Part shown: in pieces, positions 56,901 through 62,789 of the stretch | Position numbering within the stretch: the first letter of the stretch is position 1 | How the letters are laid out: every line of letters starts with the position of its first letter | Source of the DNA: Pyxidicoccus trucidator | GTDB lineage: Bacteria; Myxococcota; Myxococcia; Myxococcales; Myxococcaceae | Assembly: GCF_010894435.1 (NCBI RefSeq) | Contig: NZ_JAAIXZ010000017.1 | Location: forward strand, 216,018 to 280,017 | Direction: 5' to 3' | Length of the DNA stretch: 64,000 nt | The notes under the pieces: generated by a model | Database searches by the model: none | What the model was told of the DNA's origin: nothing | What the model saw: only the letters and a program-made list of their open reading frames with translations | Translations under genes and position numbers: made by a program

Positions 56901-58890
56901 GAGCACGGCTTGCCGCGCTCACCTGCAGGGGCGACGGCATGACTCCGACGTGGCGGAACAGGCGCCGTAGGATGCCCGGCGCCTCGAGCACCGGGGCCTC
57001 GATGCGCGCGCCCGCCATGAAGCCGACGAACACCGCGTCCCTCATCGGGCTCTCCGGCGAAGACGTCTGGAGGAGCTGAAGCGGGTTCCAGGCCTTGAGG
57101 CGCAGACCTCCGCCGGACCCGTCCGGGCCCTGCCCTTGTCGCGCGAGGGTCCTCCGGGCCAGCAGCGCCAGCCTCATCCTGAGGCAGCGCCGGACAGCGC
57201 GCTCCTGGCCAGCGGAGAGCTGGGTGAGTAGGGTCCTGCGGAGCCATTCAGGCATCACCCCATGCTGGAACCAGGGAAGGCGAGCCAGCCTGGGCAGGTG
57301 GACTGGAACGGACAGCCCGCCACCGGAGCCGTCTACCACCTTGGGCACAGCCCGCGCCAAGTACAAGGTGAGGTCCCATTCCACCTCCGGGTAGGCCGCG
57401 CATGCCGCGAGCCACGTGAACGCGGAGGGCCCCAGGTAGGCTCGTAGCTCCCGCAGCAAACGTGCGATCACCACGGCATCGGGTGTCGCGCACTCGAGCC
57501 AGCGTTCCGGATTCCGCCGAATGGACGGGGGAAAGGGCCGCGTGAACTCCGCGAGAGCCTGCGGGCGCGCCATCCCCCCACCCTCGCTCCGCGCGAACGC
57601 GACGAGCGCCTCGGTCTCCAGGGGGACGATCGCGAAGCCTTCCTGCTCAACCGCCAGCTCCTCCCTTCCCCAATGGGCCACGGGCGCTGGCGTGAGGAGG
57701 ACCCTTCGGGGAAGGCGGCGGAAGTCAGCGAGCCAGGGCGCGGGCCTCGCCATGAGTGGGTCGAGGAAGGTGCGTGCCTCGGCCACGAGAACGACCGTGG
57801 AGGCGTGGTGACGCGCCAGGAGGCGCGCGAGAGGAATCGGCGTGCGCTCGCCGTCAGCGGAGAAAGCTGTCCTGGGGTCCTCGACAAACGTGTAGCGAGC
57901 CACCGCCACATGGCGCTTGCCGAGCTCTTCGAGCAGTCCCTCGACGAGGCGGGCCTGATGGTCCTGGGGAGCCCGGCGATGAACGAGGAAGAGGTAGTGC
58001 GGGATGGTCTTCCGCGAGGAGAAGAGCGGCAGGCTGAACCCCGCACCACGGGCAGCCGCCTCGGCCGTCCTCCGTGCGTCGAACTCTGGCACCTGCAGCA
58101 GTTCGCGAGGACGCCTGAGCCCCGCCGCGAGTTCCCTCAGCCGCGCGTCCTCCAGCCAGAAGGCATCAGAGGGCTCAGGGTCGAGATGCACGAAATCCGG
58201 CCGTTCGGCCTCCGGGAGCTTCTGGAGGACCAAGCGGCGAGCCCTCCATGCGAGGAGCGACCAGAGCCCGAAGACGACGAGGCCCCCAATGACGCCCAGG
58301 AGCCCCCCGCGCTTCCAGTCCAACCCAGGACTCTGAGACTCGCCCACGGCAGAGGGCGAGAACGTGCGTGGCTCCCCGACACGCAGCCACGTCTGGGGCG
58401 GAGGCACGCCCGCGTCCACCCCCGCGTCCAGCACGCCCCCGTCCACCCCCGCATCCAGCACGCCCCCGTCCACCCCCGCATCCAGCACGCCCCCGTCCAC
58501 GGAGCCCCCATCGCTGGAGTGGGTTTCTTCGCCCGATAGTCTGTCGCGACCTACGAACCAGAGGAACAGGAGGCAGGCGACCACGGAGAAACCCGCGATG
58601 GCCCTCTGGAGCCCCCCGAAGTCGGGTGACTCGGGTTGCTTGGTAGGAGGGGGGGGGACCGCGAGGTGCGCCTGGACGACCCTCCTGAAGCGAGCTTGTT
58701 CTTCGGGGGACGTGCAGAACAGCGGCCCCAGGTGGGAGGTGAGTGCCTGAACGTCCTCGTCGATCCTCACACCCCGGCGCTGCAGCTCCACCATGAGCTG
58801 GTGTGCCGCCAGGAACTGGCGCGTGTCGACCTTGAAGCCTGCGTCGCGCAGTTGTGCGGTGAGCAGCGGGAGGTCCAGCGTCGGTTTCAT
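53941..58890 (-). CDS. 1649-aa membrane protein with WD40-like, two OmpA-like and two PASTA-like regions
   Basis: Order by residue: N-terminal helical domain (1-78, like the start of CoxE/VWA proteins that partner MoxR ATPases); TM1 (97-114); Asp/Gly/Val repeat loop (128-162); TM2 (196-215); a cytoplasmic region (220-680) with a Rossmann-like core (HYLFLVHRRAPQDHQARLVE...); TM3 (687-702); WD40-like propeller (710-1015: ITAMAFAPTGNVLAIASEGGGVRLWDVRSG); OmpA-like domain 1 (about 1020-1135, RYLISLGVSSSRIETQGAG); Pro/Val linker (VAPP repeats); PASTA-like 1; OmpA-like 2 (LIELGVPASRLETVGYGETRP); PASTA-like 2; helical C-terminus. Topology puts the OmpA and PASTA parts in the periplasm, able to grip peptidoglycan. 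It is the last gene of the operon and starts 3 bp after the AAA+ gene. No protease or nuclease motif is visible. Function unknown. Confidence 0.8.
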   Translation of the reverse strand: MKPTLDLPLLTAQLRDAGFKVDTRQFLAAHQLMVELQRRGVRIDEDVQALTSHLGPLFCTSPEEQARFRRVVQAHLAVPPPPTKQPESPDFGGLQRAIAGFSVVACLLFLWFVGRDRLSGEETHSSDGGSVDGGVLDAGVDGGVLDAGVDGGVLDAGVDAGVPPPQTWLRVGEPRTFSPSAVGESQSPGLDWKRGGLLGVIGGLVVFGLWSLLAWRARRLVLQKLPEAERPDFVHLDPEPSDAFWLEDARLRELAAGLRRPRELLQVPEFDARRTAEAAARGAGFSLPLFSSRKTIPHYLFLVHRRAPQDHQARLVEGLLEELGKRHVAVARYTFVEDPRTAFSADGERTPIPLARLLARHHASTVVLVAEARTFLDPLMARPAPWLADFRRLPRRVLLTPAPVAHWGREELAVEQEGFAIVPLETEALVAFARSEGGGMARPQALAEFTRPFPPSIRRNPERWLECATPDAVVIARLLRELRAYLGPSAFTWLAACAAYPEVEWDLTLYLARAVPKVVDGSGGGLSVPVHLPRLARLPWFQHGVMPEWLRRTLLTQLSAGQERAVRRCLRMRLALLARRTLARQGQGPDGSGGGLRLKAWNPLQLLQTSSPESPMRDAVFVGFMAGARIEAPVLEAPGILRRLFRHVGVMPSPLQVSAASRAPRSLRERMRARVRGWAAFRPQQVRFVAACASAALVGVLCTPRVEPLSELPLIAAVALSPDAKQLILGLESGVVQRVEPLTEPWKEVSPGHQSRITAMAFAPTGNVLAIASEGGGVRLWDVRSGGEPRVLRSDEDMSLLRFSSGGERLLGLSAFTARVWDLPSGTSRWSIDRRQSQGAKFSTAAFPSDDRVLIGEETGEWVAWDMERLAQVPFTLRPGGVVPGEPPFDPGRPAFTSDDSSLLLNTTADGRVLGWDARSGEPLFRLHVDGGYLRVGATPWGLLLVQRDSNGSISLQEAQTREILVEGIHHDGVTDARLSMDGTTLLTTSQKEVRLWSLVRDVPSGCDAFEPVRFAYGVDGFSGMGREQLKHVADCVKKRSAPGKLLITGHAEGEERGATVQSASEALAQQAARYLISLGVSSSRIETQGAGTSKLLCQETTEACRARNRRVDLQWKVPVAPPVAPPVAPPVAPPVEVFVEVPDLVTRRVSEAQGLLEQARLVLGKVQGQTPDVPLNDPDIVVSSQSLTEGSQARPGSRVDVTVMRLPPRCELTELPPLRIGFNEARLRGPERVLIQQYARCINDSTDGSRVTLEGHTGFPGDDTYALQLSNRLAGSVKRALIELGVPASRLETVGYGETRPRCTENTEACFALNNRVEFRWGGPDVRLVDVPDVVGRGRSEARAALEDVGLVAVLPEPQSEGLPGEIVAAQAPSAKARVLPGTKVELTLQVIGYVVLLSEQAGCAATVDTYLAQREALAVSLGTEFNIDRLHVVRARRETSATSARYAVVYGDASTRPEEARRLANTVGGSATPVPSEKFEETSGGCEVKEEVRSRLLRLAADYTQMRERLPSGDERTTLLNGVVARMMSVIPEVFFSAKDLEELYRQHENPEGARIAALAAWQKVEVPVVLLSMDLILQSIQQPDSPFEQYQALMALMRIEHYLLLDEDRARALNALESAWRTDVMGIQDDISRKEPAQTLMKSLQR
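55483..55530. repeat. 12-bp tandem repeat (four copies) coding VAPP
   Basis: tacggggggcgc repeats four times without mismatch, encoding a VAPPVAPPVAPPVAPP linker between OmpA-like domain 1 and PASTA-like 1. In-frame, identical units suggest slippage-driven length variation. Confidence 0.85.
58414..58500. repeat. 27-bp tandem repeat (three copies) coding DGGVLDAGV
   Basis: The unit beginning gtccaccccc recurs at 58414, 58441 and 58468 with a partial copy at 58495. It encodes an Asp/Gly-rich extracytoplasmic loop between TM1 and TM2. Copies differ by one base, so expansion is recent. Confidence 0.85.
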
Positions 58891-58893
58891 GTG

Positions 58894-59916
58894 TCAGTCG
58901 AACTTGAGCTTGCCCTCGATGAACCTCTCCAGGAGCGACCTGACCGCAGGCTGGTCGTCCGAGTTCTTGACGAGCGCATGCAGCCCCTGGAACGCGATGG
59001 GCTGCGACTCCTTGAGCCTGCGGTCGGGCGCCGCCTTCATCTGCCGCATGAAGGTGAGCCACTGCAGCAACTCCGCGGTGGAGATGCGCCGCTGGAGTTG
59101 GGCCTTCTCGCGCAAATAGCGGAAGAACTTCAAGGCGTCCTGGAGCAGCGCACCGCCTGGTAGCTTCTCCTCGGGCGTACGGGCGATGAGAATCTCCAGC
59201 AGCCGCGTCTCTGAAGGGAAGGGAATGTCGTAGTAGATGCAGCGGCGCAGGAACGGCTCGGGCAGCGCCTTCTCCGAGTTGCTGGTGATGACCACGATGG
59301 GCCTCAGCGTGTCCTCTACCTTCCCTCTCCCGCCGACGGTCCGGCCACCGAGTTCCGGGATACGGAAGTACATCTGGTCCAGCTCATTCAGAAGGTCGTT
59401 GGGGAAGTCCAGCGGCGCCTTGTCGATCTCGTCGATCAACACCACGCTTCGCCGCGGGCCCCGGTACCTGTGACCCGGGGGCAGGAGGGACCTCACGTTC
59501 TCCACGGGGCAGGCGTCCAACAGCGCGCGGCCGAGCGCGTTGTACGCGATGTAATCCACGTTGTTCCTGCTCCCCTTGATGTGCGCCGCGTGGAACCTAC
59601 CGATCGCGTCAAACGAGTAGAAGAGGTCGCGTGAGACCGAAGTCGACTTGGTCTCGAACTTCTCGACCTCGAAGGAGGTCACCCCCTCTACGCCTTGGCG
59701 GTGCAGTTGCCAGGCGATGCTGGATGCGAGTTGCGTCTTGCCCGCCCCGGGATCCCCCGTGACGAGCAGCGGGCGCTGCAGGACGAGCGCCACGTTGACA
59801 GCGTTCACCAGGTCATCGTCTGGCACGTAGCCTGATGGATGTTCACCACCAGCGCGCTTCGCCTCCTCCTTGTCCTCCTTCGTCACGAGGCGTTCGATGT
59901 CTTTCGTGTAGTGCAT
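58894..59916 (-). CDS. MoxR-type AAA+ ATPase
   Basis: The 340-residue ATPase has Walker A (GDPGAGKT, K60), Walker B (VVLIDEIDKA), sensor 1 (VVITSNSEKALP) and an arginine-finger-like FLRRCIYYDIPFP. It ends in a lid-like helical domain. MoxR ATPases usually act with VWA or related partners as chaperones or signalling switches. The gene lies between the TIR gene (10 bp gap) and the large membrane protein gene (3 bp gap), so all three are co-translated. It is likely the energy-dependent core of the system. Confidence 0.93.
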   Translation of the reverse strand: MHYTKDIERLVTKEDKEEAKRAGGEHPSGYVPDDDLVNAVNVALVLQRPLLVTGDPGAGKTQLASSIAWQLHRQGVEGVTSFEVEKFETKSTSVSRDLFYSFDAIGRFHAAHIKGSRNNVDYIAYNALGRALLDACPVENVRSLLPPGHRYRGPRRSVVLIDEIDKAPLDFPNDLLNELDQMYFRIPELGGRTVGGRGKVEDTLRPIVVITSNSEKALPEPFLRRCIYYDIPFPSETRLLEILIARTPEEKLPGGALLQDALKFFRYLREKAQLQRRISTAELLQWLTFMRQMKAAPDRRLKESQPIAFQGLHALVKNSDDQPAVRSLLERFIEGKLKFD

Positions 59917-59926
59917 GGTCCTCTCG

Positions 59927-61195
59927 TCATGGCGAGGAGCGGTCGCCGAGGAGTTCCTGTACGTGGTGCGCGAAATGGCTCATCCGGAGCCTACTGTCTC
60001 GCAGGCGGTAGCGTGAGCTCTTCACGAGCTCCTGTAACTGCAGCCGCTTCTCGCGGACGAAGGGCCGCACTTCCGGCCGGTCGAGCCAGACGTCGATGTC
60101 AGGTCTTCCGATGGGGGCCAGTGCTGGAAGTACGGCCGCTCCCCCCACCATCACCCGACCCGATGTGCCCGGGGGAACCAGAGAACTCTCCTCGGCGTAG
60201 TGGCGCAGGTTCACCCAAAGGAGGAACGGATGGCTCGGAACGATGACCGCGTTCTTTCCATCGGGACTCGGAAGCCGAAACAGGTCCTGCCACGCACTGG
60301 CGAGGTTCTCCACGAACAGGCGGCCGCCTTGCGGCAGGTCATCATCCGCGGCCTCAAGCACCAGGACCTGCGGTTGTCCCGGGGATTTGAGGTATTGGGT
60401 GAGCTGCTCATCCGACGCGGTCGAACCGAGGACATGCTGCTTGATGCGCTGGCGGAGCAACGGGGCGCAGTCCTTCAGCTTGGTGTATGGCGTTGGCCAC
60501 ACCAGCTTGTGCTCGGCCAGACCGGACCTCGTGGCGCCAAGGCAATTCTCGAGGATGGCGGGCTTCACCCGGCGCAGGAAGTCGTTGTGGCTCTCGTCCC
60601 CGTGACCATGGACGACACAGATCGGCGTCCGCTCCTGCCGCAGGATGGCGTTGAGGTAATCGTTGAGCGCCCCCTCCTGCACGTCGCGGTCACACAGGTA
60701 CGGAAGCATCTCTGGGATCGGCTCCGCCTGCGGGGTGGCCGAGGTACCCAGGCATGCGTGGAGCCGCTTCGCGAGCCGTTTCACGTCCCCGTCCTTCTGC
60801 TTGCGCGTCAGTTCCTCGTGCTGGAGCCTGAGGAGCGGACGAAGCTCCTCAGGCAGCCGCTCGGCTCCGGGTAGCTTTGCCGGCTCGACAAGAACCGGGA
60901 TGACGAGAACGTCTCGGGGACCGCGAACGAGCGCCCCATGGACCTCCCTTCGAACCCAATCGCCCTCGTGCTTCAAGCGCCGGATGCTCCTCCAGTTCGT
61001 CCACCCCTTGCCGACGACCACAAGCATGGCGCGGCACGTCTGGACCGCGTCCTGGAGCTCGTTCGGCCAAACCTGACCAGCCTCCAGACGAAGCGAGTCC
61101 AGGAACACATCGAATCCGAGGTCCGCCAGATCGTCCGCCAGTATTCGCGCTGCTTCCCAGTCGGAATGCCGGTAGCTGATGAAGATGTGAGGCAT
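59927..61195 (-). CDS. TIR-domain protein with iSTAND-like C-terminus
   Basis: From ATG 61195 the product has 422 residues. Residues 1-150 are a TIR domain (PHIFISYRHSDWEAARILAD, VFLDSLRLEAGQVWPNELQDA, AMLVVVGKGW). Residues 164-400 resemble inactive STAND (iSTAND) modules of MoxR-linked conflict systems: LPYLCDRDVQEGALNDYL, then ICVVHGHGDESHNDFLRRV, with no proper Walker A. The segment DSLRLEAG (33-40) has Leu where NADase TIRs have catalytic Glu (SARM1 reads DVEKLEAG), so NAD cleavage is in doubt. A GTG at 61258 could extend the start. It is first in the operon and would be the sensor or effector. Confidence 0.83.
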   Translation of the reverse strand: MPHIFISYRHSDWEAARILADDLADLGFDVFLDSLRLEAGQVWPNELQDAVQTCRAMLVVVGKGWTNWRSIRRLKHEGDWVRREVHGALVRGPRDVLVIPVLVEPAKLPGAERLPEELRPLLRLQHEELTRKQKDGDVKRLAKRLHACLGTSATPQAEPIPEMLPYLCDRDVQEGALNDYLNAILRQERTPICVVHGHGDESHNDFLRRVKPAILENCLGATRSGLAEHKLVWPTPYTKLKDCAPLLRQRIKQHVLGSTASDEQLTQYLKSPGQPQVLVLEAADDDLPQGGRLFVENLASAWQDLFRLPSPDGKNAVIVPSHPFLLWVNLRHYAEESSLVPPGTSGRVMVGGAAVLPALAPIGRPDIDVWLDRPEVRPFVREKRLQLQELVKSSRYRLRDSRLRMSHFAHHVQELLGDRSSP

Positions 61196-61300
61196 GTTCT
61201 CGGCCGGCAAGGGCGCCCCCGTGTGCTCACAGGGGATGGTTCGCCGTGATGAAACCACAAAATCCCCATGCTCCCAATCGGCTGAGGCCGTGGGTCTTCA

Positions 61301-61366
61301 GATGCCGCGCTGCTGATCCAGCTGACCGCTCAGGGAGAAGCGGACGTGCAGGCAGGCCGCACGGTG
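61301..61366. repeat. Right copy of the 66-bp direct repeat
   Basis: It matches 53790-53855 at 63 of 66 positions, in the same orientation, and lies 106 bp upstream of the TIR start. It reads DAALLIQLTAQGEADVQAGR-TVPQSAV on the plus strand, again like the end of an antitoxin; the continuing frame diverges from the left copy. Confidence 0.85.
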
Positions 61367-61492
61367 CCACAGTCCGCGGTCCGGTGCCCTCAAACGACTG
61401 GAGGCGGCGGCGCGGCCACTGGAACAGCATCCCCGGCGCTGGCGCGGCTCCTCCGCCGGACCTGAAGCCGCCCCAGGGGCCAGTCCCAGCTT
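61367..61492. other. Short intergenic region right of the repeat
   Basis: The 126 bp between the right repeat and the next gene show no supported ORF. They may hold remnants of the antitoxin-like gene cut by the rearrangement. Confidence 0.3.
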
Positions 61493-62071
61493 CTACTGGG
61501 GGCTGGAGTCCACGCCGTCGCAGTTGGGCTCCACGACGGGGAAGGCGTCCTTCTGGGAGGAGTGCACGCACAGGCCGTTGAGCGGCTCGCACTCCGAGTA
61601 GGTCCAGGTCGACACCCGCGGGTCCTCGCGCCAGCTCGCGTGCTTGAGCGTCCCTCCATTCAGGTCCCTGAAGACGGTCGTGCCGTGATTGAGCTCGACG
61701 CCCACCACGATGAGGCTGGTCTCCTCCCCCTCGTCCTCGGTGCTGAACTGGAGGTGGACCCGGGTCTCCTCTCCGAAAGCCTCGATGCGGATCTCCATGG
61801 GCTCCCCATGGCAGGAGGGGTGGATGACGAGCTTCCCCGATCTCCGCGTCAGTTGGGTCCACGTCCCCTCCAACTGCTGGGCCAGCTGCTGCTCCGCCGG
61901 GGTGATCACCCCCCGGAGCTTCGAGAACCCCCGTTGCTCCGCATCCTGCTGGCTCGGGGGTGGCTCCGGGAGCTTCTCCAGCGCGCTCTTCAAGGTATCG
62001 GAAGGGACATACCGGCCCCCCCAAGCGGGAGAGGAGGAGACGAGCGTGGCGCCCCAGGCAGCGGCCAGCAA
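61493..62071 (-). CDS. Secreted protein of unknown function, 5' end uncertain
   Basis: The reading frame contains a signal-peptide-like stretch (RGLLSFIGSLLAAAWGATLVSSSPAWG) and about 165 mature residues with a helical part (KLPEPPPSQQDAEQRGFSKL) and beta strands (KLVIHPSCHGEPMEIRIEAFGEETRVHLQFST), ending in a Cys-containing tail. The frame is open to 62242, but upstream of about 62096 it is antisense to a transposase remnant. TTG 62071 is a default start. The original start may have been removed by the insertion. Confidence 0.5.
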   Translation of the reverse strand: MLAAAWGATLVSSSPAWGGRYVPSDTLKSALEKLPEPPPSQQDAEQRGFSKLRGVITPAEQQLAQQLEGTWTQLTRRSGKLVIHPSCHGEPMEIRIEAFGEETRVHLQFSTEDEGEETSLIVVGVELNHGTTVFRDLNGGTLKHASWREDPRVSTWTYSECEPLNGLCVHSSQKDAFPVVEPNCDGVDSSPQ

Positions 62072-62096
62072 GGAGCCGATGAAGGAGAGGAGGCCG

Positions 62097-62297
62097 CGAG
62101 TGGATTGGGCAGAGTGGCTGAAGAGGACGTTCGACTTCGACGTGTTCGCCTGCGTGAGGTGTGGAGGCAGACGGCGAGTGCTGGCGTACGTGAACGAGGC
62201 GGCAGGAGTGCGAGCGATTCTGGAGCACCTGGGCCTGCCCACGGCAGGTGCGAGGCTGGCCCCGCCGCGCGAGCCCCCTCAGGCCGCGTGGTGTTGA
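62097..62297 (+). pseudogene. IS91-like transposase C-terminal fragment
   Basis: The plus-strand frame reads RVDWAEWLKRTFDFDVFACV-RCGGRRRVLAYV and AILEHLGLPTAGARLAPP, then a stop at 62295. Tryptophan, CxxCGG and the final LGLP-PAR-like motif are characteristic of the C-terminus of IS91-family (IS801-like) transposases. The rest of the transposase and any terminal sequence are absent, so this is a relic of a mobile element. Confidence 0.65.
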
Positions 62298-62368
62298 GGC
62301 TCAAGCCGCCAGGGCCAAGAGAGCCAAGCCCCTGCCGCGCACCTCATGGGAGGGCGGCCAGGGCCGGC

Positions 62369-62700
62369 GTGTCGACGGCGGCCGACAAGACCTCCGAGCA
62401 ACTCTCCCAGTGGACGACGGGGCTGAACCTCGCGGTGAGCTGGAGCGGGCTAAAGGCGCTGGGGCTCCCAGCCGCGGCGCTGGAGAGCTTCCCCACCGAG
62501 TTCCGGGAGGGCATGGTCGCCCGTGCGGACATCCTCTGCGGCTGGTATGGCGAGCGCGATCCGCTCATGATGCACGGCGCGGGCAAGCTCACCCTGCCGC
62601 GCGCGCCGCTGCGCCGGTGCGTGGAGGGAATCTAACGCTTCGTCACCATGAAGGGTGGGGGCTACTTCTTCCTCCCCAGCATGAAGGCGCTAGAGTCCTG
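62369..62700 (+). pseudogene. Dyp-type peroxidase remnant with internal deletion
   Basis: One frame contains an N-terminal Dyp segment (WSGLKALGLPAAALESFPTE followed by FREGMVARADIL) and, after a stop codon (62633-62635), the C-terminal signature RFVTMKGGGYFFLPSMKAL. Both pieces match the ends of Dyp-type heme peroxidases, but the central heme-binding region (Asp/His/Arg) is missing and the frame is broken. The gene is not functional. Confidence 0.65.
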
Positions 62701-62789
62701 GCGAACCTGGAAGCTCCCACGGCCTGATACGCTGCTGTGCGGGCGACTGCCGGTTCGGTTGCAGCGGGACGTGCGGAGGAGCAGCGATT

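Noticed and set aside
62072..62242. Long N-terminal extension of the secreted protein to 62242
   Set aside because: It is antisense to the recognisable transposase fragment.
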